Of a stretch of 64,000 bases of DNA, positions 54,128 to 64,000 are shown piece by piece; position 1 is the stretch's first letter; each line of letters opens with the position of its first letter. Both the position numbers and the translations under genes were made by a program. The DNA is from Gnetum montanum (taxonomy: Eukaryota > Streptophyta > Gnetopsida > Gnetales > Gnetaceae), in assembly GCA_015680685.1 (NCBI GenBank), contig MNCI01029140.1:87472-151471 (forward strand), given 5' to 3'. The notes under the pieces were generated by a model. The model made no database searches. It was not told the origin of the DNA and saw only the letters and a list, made by a program, of their open reading frames with translations.

Positions 54128-55130
54128 AAGTTTATGGATCTTCCTCATCATTAGAATCTCCATCATAAGGACTTGCCAACAAGACTTGATGGAGCAGATG
54201 TTGTAGGTCTTCCAATGTTAGTCCATCATTAAGTTGAATATTCAATATGCAAAAATCATATGTAAAAGGTGAAGTTGTATTATCAACTTGCATATTGTTT
54301 TACCAAAAGTAACTTATATCTCACTTGTTTTTTGTATAGACTACTTAATAGAAAGCAAACCTTGATGAAGTGCAAGGGACGAGTCTTTTCTCTATGGTGA
54401 AAAATAAGTAATAACTCATGCTTGACCAACCAAATGTGTTTGTGTATATTAAATGAGTTATTACTTATTGATTATGATTATTAGGTATATCCATTATTAC
54501 ACAAACAATACTTAAGTATATACCTAACAATACTTATTATACCTAACAATACTTATTATACCATATATTAAAATGTGTTTGTGTATATATTTTCTATATA
54601 CCTAACAATACTTATGGTGAAAAATAAGTAATAACTCATGCTTGACCAACCAAATTGAGATTCTATATAGAAAAAACAATTATCATGATTTGCACCTTGA
54701 ACAAAAGAGAAAAAGTTTTCTATCACCAAATATTGATTATGACCAAAATCTTTCCACCATTTAAACTATCCATTATTAGGTATATTAAATGAAACAATCT
54801 CAATTTCATAAAAAAAAACATGAATTTCAAAGTTGTAAAATGGCTATAGCCACCAATTATATGTCACACTACTAGTTTTTTGAACTTGAACATATACTTT
54901 GTCGCAATAATTTATTGATGAATTGATTTGTTCATACTTATATATTGCATTTTTCTGATGTAGCCTAGATTCATAGAAAAAGTTTTTCAAAGTAGCTCCA
55001 TATTCTTTGAAAGTAACCTTTCATTGCAACTAGTGTTATGTGTTCATCTAGATCTCCACTATCATAGTTCATTAATAGATGGGAAGATTGCTCTTGCAAG
55101 CCTTCTTTAATCATATATGATTTCATTTTA
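54128..55130 (-). pseudogene. Unidentified decayed gene
   Basis: The - strand gives linked coding-like stretches across about 1 kb: MIKEGLQEQSSHLLMNYDSG and DLDEHITLVAMKGYFQRIW (about 55115-55000), YEQINSSINYCDKVYVQVQK (about 54935-54875), FKWWKDFGHNQYLVIENFF and ANHDNCFFYIESQFGW (about 54765-54650), and a C-terminus DGLTLEDLQHLLHQVLL, ASPYDGDSNDEEDP then stop at 54133. The composition, charged C-terminus and long open stretches look like a real protein of at least 250 residues with frameshifts and a local insertion at 54396-54655. I do not recognise the family. Confidence 0.45.
54396..54655. repeat. Direct repeat flanking a local insertion
   Basis: TATGGTGAAAAATAAGTAATAACTCATGCTTGACCAACCAAA occurs at about 54393-54434 and again at 54613-54654. 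Between the copies, cctaacaatacttattata units and tgtgtttgtgtatat units are repeated. This looks like recent slippage or a local duplication inside the decayed gene. Confidence 0.75.
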
Positions 55131-56289
55131 TCCTTTTTTTAGCCAAATAAAGTAGAGATAAACAAGTTAGGACATAGAAAATTTATTAATATAGAACCTA
55201 AAAGAATGCTAAATTTGATGATGTTTTTAAACAATAACTATGAAACTAAAAAATAAAAATAAATATAAGGTAGATTTTGTGAGGGTTTCTATAGTAAAAC
55301 ATGAATTTAGAAGTTAGTATACTCTTATGTTGAATTCTTTCCATAAGCCTTCTAGAACTGCACTACTTGAACTATGTTTTTTATTTGTAAAGTATGTGTG
55401 AGTAATATGCATAGTGTGTGGGATCAATATAGATACTATGGTTATGTCATTAAGTGAAAAAATAAAGAAGATCTTATAGTTGAAGTTCGACATGTTTGCT
55501 TTTATTCAAGGCACGTTATAACCGATTAACTGAAGTATATGTTAGGTTTGCATTATGATAATGTTAGAGAACAATGATTTGGTTTTATATTTGCAAATAT
55601 ATATTAAAAATATTTATTTTAATCACTATTTTAATGTCCAAAATGATTTTTATTTCATACATAGCATATCTATTAACACCTTTTAGCTATCATAATATAG
55701 AGGTTAGTTGGTTTTATTTTAAATTATATTGTGAAAACATGGATTATAATAATTAAACCAAAAATAATAAAAAAATTTAATTCACAAGTTATTTTATTTA
55801 TATTACAATATTTAATGCTAGTAATCACAAATGAAGGTTATATCCTAAATCACTGTTAAAATGAATTTACAAGAGGCCTTAAGAATTTAGGTAAAAATAC
55901 TGTAGATCAATTGGCTGTTTATTGGAACTTTGAGGTTAGAAAAAGAACTTAGAAAAATTTTTAGAAACAAAATTTCTTTTCCATGAAACTTCTACTTTAC
56001 TTTCGCTCTAGGAAAAAGGCATCCTGAAAATTAAGGACTTCCATAGAAATATTATTCTATGTTGATGTAACTATTTTCCGCTCTGCTTTTTCTACGGGTA
56101 CCAAAAACTTGTGGTGCAAAAGTTTTTAAATTAAAAGTGGTAATGAGAATATCTGATGCTATTTTATTCATGCAATCTTGTCAAAGATCTTGACTTCCAT
56201 TTTTAAAGTAACATAAAAACATGACTTCTTTGTAACATAAAACCTTCCCCTCTCATCCAAACTACCGCTTGTTTCTTGAGTTCATGTAA
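55131..56289. other. No gene seen
   Basis: AT-rich DNA without a recognisable domain. The 60-codon frame at 55574-55756 is Ile/Tyr/Phe-rich and looks like chance. Confidence 0.4.
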
Positions 56290-59200
56290 TGTTGGAGGCA
56301 TTACTGGTAGGCTTCAATGGAAGTAGGCACCTTTATATCTAGTCTTAGTATAGCCTTTGATTTTGTTCTCCTTCAACAAATTAAGGTCTCAAAATTTTTA
56401 TCCTTTTTTGCCCATTGGTTTCTTCCTCACTCAATCGTGACGATGTCCCATGCGAGTGGGAAAGGAGGCGTGGCCATTCTCCTCTCACCCTACTGAAAAA
56501 TTAAAATCCTTCAAACTGGTTCTAATTCTAGCCATAGAGTTTCCTAGGCCACCTTCTCATCCCTACATGGCCTTTTTGGCATTTGCTCGATATATGCCCC
56601 AAACGACTCCATAGAACGAGCTCTCCTTTATCAAGAACTTGCAAATTCTCTTCCCCCAATGCCTTGGATATTCGAGGGATATTTTAATATGGTCGAATTC
56701 CCTCTTAGAGGGTTTTTTTTTTCAATTTCCCAATCTCGAGTATTAGACTTGTTCTACCTTTACAAAAATATTTTACCTCTGTGATGGAGTAGACACCTCC
56801 ACGAGTGTTCCCCTCCATAGATTTACTTGGATCAATCTCTTTCTTGGGTAGAATTACATCTACCTCAGGTTAGATAGGTTCTATTTGTCCACTCTTTCCT
56901 TTTGGCAAGCCTTCTCTACCACTACGGTTCATCACCATGCCACCTTATTATACCATCTTCCTATCTCCATATCTATCAAGATTCATGGTAGCCCTAACCG
57001 AAAGAAATTTCACCATTTTTGACTATACAACAACTATTTTTCTTCCCTAGCTGCCCAACTTCTTCTATCCAGCCTTTGGAATGCTAAACCTAGGCCCCTA
57101 AATCAGGTGGGTTGGATTAATTGGTGGTATCATGTTTCATGTCGAGTGTGAAACTTTTCTCATTCAATGGTAAGGTAGTGGCTACTCAAGCCAAATAGGA
57201 ATACAACAAAATTCACCTCACTATTGAACATCTCACTAATAGACTAACTCAAGATCCCTTCAACATCCTAGTTCACGAGGAGCTAGCTAAAGCAGAAGTT
57301 GCCTTCCAACATTGGGATGTGTATCGAGCACAAAGTTCCTTAACTAAAAGTTGGCTCACTTGGTTAAATATTCAAGATGAACATTGTAACGAATTTTTTA
57401 AGTATCTCAATACTACTTCCCCTTCGCATGCTATTGATAAAATCTCATGTGATGGTACCACCATTACTGACCACAATAGTATCCTCTCTTTTCTTAAGAA
57501 TCACTATGAAACCCTTTTTACAGCTACCCCAATGGACATCTCTTCATTCTAGGCTACCACCCCTGATGATCCTTGCATTATTAATTCTAGTATGCTACAA
57601 ATTCTTGATGCTGATATAACTCTTGTGGAGCTATAGGAGGCCTATTCCAGGTTAAGTTGGGGAAAGGCTCCTGGTTATGATGGTTTTCACATGGAATTTT
57701 TTCAAAATCATTGGGATTTGGTGGGTAATGATCTTTTGCAGGTCATTAATGAGGCTCTCTTAACTTGTTCCCTTGGGCCCAATCTAAATCAAGGGGTAAT
57801 TTGTCTCTTCCCCCAAGTTTGGGGATCTTACTGATATCTCCAATTGGCATCCCATAACTCTTCTCAATGTAGTGTATAAAATTTGGGCTAAGTGCCTAGC
57901 CTTACGACTGAAATTTTTTTTGGCCAAATCATATCTCCCCCAGCAAATATGATTTCTTCATGGTAGATATATTCTAGACAATGTGGTTGTGGCATGGGAA
58001 GGTCTCAAGTGGGCTGAGGATGATGGACAAGATATTCTCCTAGTGAAACTTGATTATTCCAAGGCTTATGACAACATTAAGTGGGATTTTATCTTGCAGA
58101 TCATGACCAAACTTGGCTTGGACCTAAGTTCTTGCATATGGTGAAATGCTTATTCTCAAATTCTATAGCAAGAATATCCACTACCTTTGGCATTACCTCT
58201 CCCTTTCCATTACATAGGTTAGTGCAGCAAGGTTGTCCTCTTATCCCCTATCTTTTTATTATCGCATCAGACTTTCTTTGTCATCAAATTAACCTCGACA
58301 TTCAAACTAAGGTTCTCATTGGAGTCTACCTTTTTTCTTCTTGATAATAGCTTCTCAATATGCACTTTGTTTATGACTCCTTTTTTCTAGTTCAAAACAT
58401 TGCTGCCAACATGCACCGCCTCTTATCAAGGGTGGAGCAATATTGCACACTCTTAGGTTCCACAATTAATTGGACTAAATCCTCTATTTATAGCTTTATG
58501 GGCAATTACAAACATGTAACCATCTATAATTGGAAGCAACTTTACGATCAAGACATCATTAAGATGATGGGAATCCCTTTCCATTTTAGAGGTTCAACCT
58601 CTATTCTCTGGAAGCAGGTTATTTATCAAATTCAAAAGAAACTTAACAAACAGAAGACTAAACCCCTCACACTAGTGGGTAAATACCTTGTATGTAAGTC
58701 CATATGTGTGTCAACCCATGTGTATTACTCTTCATGTTGGGGCCCCTCCAAAGCAGTCTGCTAGAAGCTATAATGGTTATTTCGTGACTTCATGTGGTCC
58801 TCCAAAGATTCTCAGAAAGTATTTCATTAAGTCTCTTGGAATATTGTCACTCTTCCCAAGAATAAGGATGGCTTAGGTCTTTTGAACTCCTATAATCAAG
58901 GAATTACCCTAGTTACTAAGTGGTTGATACAACATTTATATGTCTTAGGTATTATTGGGACCCTCCTCCAATTAAGGCTTCATCAAGCTTTTCCTAAAAG
59001 CAAGCCCTTCTAGAAAGGTATCCATTTTGTCAATTGGATCCTTTCCCCCCTCACTATCATTCTTCTTAGATCTCATGTTTTCAAAAGCATCTAGAAGGCT
59101 TGGCAAACTCTACACACTTACATTGACTAGACTAATGTTAAGATCAACCCTACTATCCTCTCTAGAGTGTGTCCATGGTGGTTGCCTCTGTCGCCCGCTC

Positions 59201-60085
59201 CCCTTATTATCACAAATGCTAAGGTGGCTACCTCGAGGTATCAGAAGGGTGTCATTTCCTTGAATTGTCTAAGGCTGGCTAGCCATTGGATTTTAGGGGT
59301 TGAGTTTAACAATTTGTATGGGGAGTCGGCTGCAATGAACCATTGTCTAGTTCATATTTACTATTTTTTCCACGGTCATTAACAACTTGATGTTACAGTG
59401 CAAAGCCTTTTTCATGGCCTTCAATGGCTTAATGGGGTTAAACTCTTGCCCTACCGGCCATCTCTTCCCTTTCATCTTATGCATGACCCATCCAAAGTCA
59501 TTCAACATTGCAATAAGTATTGGCACAAACAAGAGTCAGTAACATTCTAGATCCCACTCGTCCAACATATTTGGAAACTTTTAACCCTCCCCAAAATTAA
59601 GTAGTTCCTCTGGTGTCTCCTCCAGCATGGTCTACCTATTGGAAAATGTTTAGAATACCTAGGGATTCCCAATACCAATTATCCTCTATGTGGTGGACAT
59701 GATGACTTTCTCCATGTATTTTGGCATTGTCCCTTTGCTTAGAATGTGTGGGAGTGGGCTTCCAAAGTTTTTCCATCTTACAAGCTATCTCAAGAGGATG
59801 CCATATTCAGATTTTTGAACATTACTTATACTAATCTTAATTTTCTATGGAAATTTATTAGGCCTATTATTTTATATTATATTTGGAAGTGAAAATGCAA
59901 TGTTCTATTTCAAAAGATAGATTATTTTAATAAATGTTTACTCACGAGGTTGGAGAAGGTGCAGATCTTTCGCTTCACTCATTTTCAACTCACATCTCAA
60001 GCATCCAAGTTCAATTTGGATATTCATCAGTTGGTTAATATCTTGCAGCTATGGGAAAGACCTGAGCATTCTAGTTACACTTATC
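56290..60085 (+). pseudogene. Near full-length decayed LINE ORF2 (endonuclease, RT, zf-RVT)
   Basis: Plus strand, in order: an endonuclease N-terminus (about 56350: FDFVLLQQIKVSKF, then SGKGGVAILLSP and ICSIYAPND at 56450-56600); a linker (57170-57550); the reverse transcriptase (about 57650: WGKAPGYDGFHMEFFQNHW, NQGVICLFP, HPITLLN, LDYSKAYDNIKW); the polymerase motif region near 58360 (MHFVYDSFFLVQ, where FADD is changed to FVYD); and the zinc-binding C-terminus (about 59680: YPLCGGHDDFLHVFWHCPF, VWEW). It is broken by many frameshifts and stops. It belongs to the plant LINE group with GKAPGxDGF and zf-RVT domains. In life it would nick target DNA and reverse-transcribe its own RNA there. 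Confidence 0.85.
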
Positions 60086-60094
60086 ATTAGTAAT

Positions 60095-60670
60095 CTAATG
60101 GAAGAAGCTAAAAGTTGGTATAGATCGCTGGAACCAAGTTCCATCCACGAATGGTCCATAATGTTAGAACTTTTCAATAAAAAATACCAAACCTATGCAA
60201 GAGTGTCCAAGCTAAGAAAATAAATCCAAGGGTGGAAGAAAAAAATCATGAACCCTTAGATGTGGCCTTGGATAGATACTATTTGCTACTACATAGATGT
60301 CCTAACCATGATTTTTCTCAAAAAAGGTAACTTTTCCACATCATAGATGGACTTCATAATAGAACGAGGGAGACCCTTGGGTTGTATGCTCAAGGTTAAT
60401 TATATGAACTATTGTAGGTGGCAAAAGAAGAAGAAGAGCTATGTAAAAGAGAGAATGTTGAGTATGGGAAGTGGAACACCCTTCCTTCCACAACCAATGT
60501 CCTCTAATCCTACATAAAGACCAACATCCATCATTATTTCAACACCTAATAGAAGTGATGAATCTAGCATTGTGGAGAGACAAAAGAATCCATGCATCAC
60601 TACTAATAGTAAAAGATGCAGCTGTCGACTAGAAATTCAAAATATTAATATAATCCACAACAAAGCTAAG
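60095..60670 (+). mobile_element. gag fragment of E-type element
   Basis: The + strand reads LMEEAKSWYRSLEPSSIHEW and LELFNKKYQTYARVSKLRK, the capsid region seen at 47300 and 16850. After an internal deletion it reads KNPCITTNSKRCSCRLEI, as at 48780. No LTR of its own is attached. It abuts the LINE tail on its left and the - strand LTR at 60680 on its right. Confidence 0.7.
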
Positions 60671-60679
60671 GAACATGTA

Positions 60680-61678
60680 TGATGAGTGGCGACCTACCCC
60701 TACACTCAACCATACGAAACGAGCATCGCACACACAATCCGGTCGAACTCCGCAGATGGACTAGTTGTGGCACCTAGATAGTTAGCCTTAGGTCACAGTT
60801 CACTATCTTCCCATATAGACTAATTTTGCATATGTCACGTATGGTTTAGTCTAGATGAGGTGTATGATGTGTTCTAATTCTAACGCTACTCCTGATGGTA
60901 GTGGAAAATAATGTTAACTAACCTAAGCTAAGAGGAAAAGGGTAAGAAAATCTAATCTAGCCTAAGTGCGATGAGCAACCGATTCCTTAATGAACCGTAC
61001 ACATCTTGGACTTCGTGCATGACTGCCACTGGGACTACCAAGCATAGATCCTAGGTACGCCACTAGGATTACCAAGCGCAGACCCCAAATATGCCACTGG
61101 GTTACCAAGCGTAGATCCCCCTAGCTACACCACTGGGCTACCAAGCAGTCACACTTAAATGCTCATAATCAAGTCGTACTCGTTCCACTTCTAGGAGTTT
61201 AAGGGTGAGAGACTAATTGTGATGACCAACCGATTCCTTAAATAGTCGTACATACCCGTAGATGCTCGTAGTCAAGTTGTACTCACACCACGCTATGAAA
61301 GCAATAAATAACAATAAAATAAACTAAGTGAATGCTGCAATGATGAAGTAATCTCGATCTTTATTGCCGATCATGTGCGTGTCCATGTACGGCATACTTG
61401 AATAAAAAAACTGTACAATTACATTCACCACACTGCGGGCAAACATGGGAAAAATTCTAACTCTGGAGGGATCAACCTACCAAAGCTTTGCTACTCGAAA
61501 ACTGGGATGTGAAATGAGGGAGAGCCGCCTCTTATTTATAGAAATTGCAACTAACTGCGATATCACATACGCGATATCGTGGCCCATGATATATCGCGAC
61601 CCATGATATAATGTAGGTGCCTTATCGTGGGTGCCTTAATGCGACCGCTAGCAATATGAGCAATTTCATGTCTCATCA
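60680..61678 (-). mobile_element. 3' LTR of element F
   Basis: About 999 bp, TGATGAGTGGCGACC to TCTCATCA, followed by TACCCCAATGACTGAATG, the polypurine tract read on the + strand. A tandem series of ccactgggattaccaagc-like units (about 61020-61150) lengthens this LTR relative to the others. U3 palindromes GATATC (61559, 61575 and degenerate copies to 61615) lie next to a - strand TATA box TATAAATA at 61533-61540. Confidence 0.85.
61020..61150. repeat. Short tandem units inside LTR F
   Basis: Units of about 35-45 bp with the core CCACTGGGxTACCAAGC(G/A)(T/C)AGA occur four times. Other LTRs in the window have one or two such cores (for example ggtaatcccagtag read in reverse near 46040-46110). 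Confidence 0.65.
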
Positions 61679-64000
61679 TACCCCAATGACTGAATGAAAA
61701 ATCGTCGTCGAGTTAAAGTGATCACAAGCTACATAGATTACGCAGTGGATAGGTATGGGATTATTAGATGGAAAAATGGGATGATGCCACAGTGTGGGAA
61801 GAAAACAAAACAGAGAAAAAATGCTACAACTACAAAAATGTGGAACTCATGTAGTTCTAGGTGGCAGTGGCTCCTCCATAGGTGTCTTTCCCTTTTCTTG
61901 CGCTCCAAGTTTGGGATTTGATAGCCTTGAAGTATAGACTAGAGTTTCTCCTCTTGTAAGTTCTTAAGTGCCTTGGCATGCATGTAAGTTTGCACTTGTG
62001 CCATAGAGGTAGCCCAGAAAGCCTTCTCTTTTTCTTCTGCTACCCTTTTATTCTTTGTCAATAGTTTATAAAGTTGCTCAGTTCTGGAAGTGTCCAACTA
62101 GTTCTGAGCAACCTTTGGCCCTGTATTCGGAAGGTTTAATACTTCCAGAATGGCTTGAACAGAGAAATCCATAGTCATACCACAATTGTTAAGTATGGTA
62201 CCTTCTTCTTTGTTGTGCCAAAATTGGTACATTTCCCCTAAGTACCAGGCACTGCTTTCAGAGAGGGTATCTCTTTCTTTTGCCTACCCAAACCGTACGG
62301 TAGGAGGATCTTCTTGATGAAAGTTGAATGATTGTTCTGCCTATTCTGCATGTTGTCTGGTAGGATCGTGTCTTCCACCTCTGTGAGATCATTTGATTGC
62401 ACCTTGAGCAAGACCTTCCTGTTGTCCGCATTTCAGGACCATCTGCAATCACACGGGACCAATCGTTAGTAAGGTTGTTACCAAAGTTAGGTTATACCTT
62501 ACTGCTTGCCTTAATAGATTTACCTTATTTCTGTGTGATGTTAATTATTAGAAGAACATTTCCCCGAAAGATTATAATGTTCAGTCCTCTTTGCTTAGGT
62601 GGTTTCCCAATTTAATTTTCTGGTATAGCTAAGGGAATGAAATTGTTTTTGACACATTTTATTCTTAATTTTAGAACTAATTACCCTTAAATATGTCCTT
62701 TGAATGATGATGAATTTCAAAAAATTTATGCACTATTCAGCATGTACAAAAAATTTATAAGCTATTTAGCATGTACCCTCTCCCCCACGACTAAGCTGAA
62801 CACTCCAGGTTCAAATAGGTTCAAACAGAATGAAATTCGGAGTACCAGCGAGCGAGTTATGGATATGAAAGCAAGGGACATGCAATCACAAGTCATAGAG
62901 AGAAATTTAAAAAACTTCCCCTGCATTGATTAGAATAGGGGGGTCCTGGATATATTGAAGTGAGTGCTCTTAGAGAATGTAGTGAATTTTTTATATGTTT
63001 TTGAAATTAAACATTGTAAACTAAGGACATCTAAACGATTGTTAAAGGATTCCAGGGTAATTCAACTAGTTCTTAAGGGTTGAAAATTATGATGGTGTGG
63101 AATTTATCAATAACGACCTTAGATGGTAGAGAAAAAGGCTATGTGATGGTAATAAGGGAGAGAAAATTATGAAAAATTAAGCTGAGGGTAAGAGATTGTG
63201 TGTTCTAGCTATAGAATTAATGAAGATTACAACAAAATTACACAAGTGGGTCCTCCCCAAAGCAGGTTTCAACCTATTATGCCCTTGTGGAATCACACTT
63301 AAAGTGTGTGTGGGCACTAGAATGGTTAAATGTAATGTGCACTAACTCCACAAAACACACACATGTAAATATCACTGGAATGAGATGAAAATTTTATGTT
63401 ACATGGGACATGAGCAACAATTACATGAACAGTGATATGAGATGAAGTATAGAAAGGGATCGTAGAGATTAGGATATGAGGTAACTAACCCAGGGCACCA
63501 TGAATCCTGCGTGTAAAGCATGATTAATGTGTCATTGACCCATCGTTCCAAGATCAGGACCAAGTCCATCCATCTAATCAGTGACATTGCATTGCTTCAT
63601 CCCATGGTGAAAAACAATGAGAGTACCATAACAACAAGGTGTACGATCACTTGGTGTTTAGTATAAGGGAGGAGTGATTTTTTCTTATGTCACTTCCTTT
63701 TTCTTTTTCTCTTTCTTCTTTTTTCTTCACTTTACTAAATCCAGAGAAGTCACCAACCTTCAGGCATGGGTGCATGTCTTTCCAGTGGAACCCCCTAGAA
63801 CAGCTTTTGATTTTTGAGTGCCCTTTTGATTACTCTTACTCCCATTTTTCATTAGATCTACAAGGATCTTAGTACAACCATATTGCATGATAACACCCAC
63901 AAGCGTCACCAAAGAGAATCCACAAGTCCCCTTGATGTCTCACCCTAATCATTATATCTTGGTCCATCCTTCTTCATTCTAGGTACAATGAACACAAAAT
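61679..64000 (-). mobile_element. 3' internal region of element F, runs off the window
   Basis: Minus-strand internal DNA starting at the polypurine tract. It holds a coiled-coil-like 3' frame (61950-62497). Then, without coding signal, come homologues of element C's non-coding 3' region: GTGGGTCCTCCCCAAAGCAGG at 63246 as at 28253, and catgattaatgtg at 63520 as at 28518. Gag and the 5' LTR would lie beyond 64000. Confidence 0.7.
61950..62497 (-). pseudogene. 3' reading frame of element F with apparent 55-nt intron
   Basis: The - strand has GTATAACC...TTACTAACG...ATTGCAG at 62497-62443, with a perfect TACTAAC branch site, just before ATG 62442. The frame then reads MVLKCGQQEGLAQGAIK, stop, later EQSFNFHQEDPPTVRFG, stop, then a long open part: ERDTLSESSAWYLGEMYQFW, TMDFSVQAILEVLNLPNTGP, a stop, and QLYKLLTKNKRVAEEKEKAF, QTYMHAKALKNLQEEKL. 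The last part is predicted helical with coiled-coil character. It occupies the same place as the small 3' frame of A, C and D but shows no sequence similarity I can see. The family is unknown. Confidence 0.45.

Noticed and set aside
61000-61160. CRISPR-like array
   Set aside because: Units are irregular, lie inside a plant LTR, and spacers are themselves similar. There are no cas genes and the genome is eukaryotic.

Overview
The window looks like intergenic DNA from a seed plant with a large, repeat-rich nuclear genome. The evidence is very AT-rich sequence, a dense nest of decayed Ty3/gypsy-type LTR elements with a tRNA-Asp-type primer binding site, plant-style LINEs, and intron-containing relics of plant genes (R2R3-MYB, LOG, serine hydroxymethyltransferase). 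A large-genome gymnosperm would fit, but nothing here fixes the species. I see no intact conserved host gene. Every recognisable coding region is broken by stops, frameshifts or truncation, apart from two short open frames I cannot identify.

Layout. 1-11.6 kb: the end of a + strand LTR element, then a composite repeat block (LINE endonuclease relic, LTR, anonymous internal DNA, gag-protease element A on the - strand) fused to a second copy, B, which keeps its 5' LTR. 11.8-13.3 kb: an R2R3-MYB pseudogene of the MYB98/MYB64/MYB119 type with its introns. 14.2-14.9 kb: a LINE tail. 15.3-16.3 and 19.4-20.3 kb: two diverged copies of an unidentified ~1 kb segment, separated by a gag fragment and a 921-base gap. 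20.3-23.5 kb: the least repetitive stretch, with an unknown 81-codon ORF and a 45-codon SHMT fragment. 23.6-32.8 and 32.8-39.4 kb: a direct tandem duplication of the composite block (about 9.2 kb, then a truncated 6.5 kb copy). 39.4-42.8 kb: a - strand LINE with an RNase H-like region, interrupted by a solo LTR. 42.8-45.3 kb: a second - strand LINE. 45.6-51.9 kb: a structurally complete LTR element with a perfect 5-bp target duplication but only gag-like coding. 52.7-53.9 kb: a LOG (cytokinin-activating enzyme) pseudogene. 54.1-55.1 kb: an unrecognised decayed gene. 56.3-60.1 kb: a near full-length decayed LINE. 60.1-64 kb: a gag fragment, then the 3' LTR and 3' internal region of another - strand element that runs off the window.

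How it fits together. The LTR elements form one superfamily: LTRs start TGATGA and end TCATCA, the primer binding site is a TGGCRCYGTTGC-like match to tRNA-Asp, and the polypurine tract ends CATGGGGGTA. All copies carry gag, some add a retropepsin-like protease, and I found no reverse transcriptase or integrase in any. They therefore look non-autonomous (TR-GAG-like). The most novel features are palindromic GATATC-type iterons next to a TATA box in their U3 regions, and a small 3' reading frame with an apparent 60-nt intron. Several single-N joins mark assembly problems, including a 293-bp perfect inverted copy that is almost certainly artefactual.
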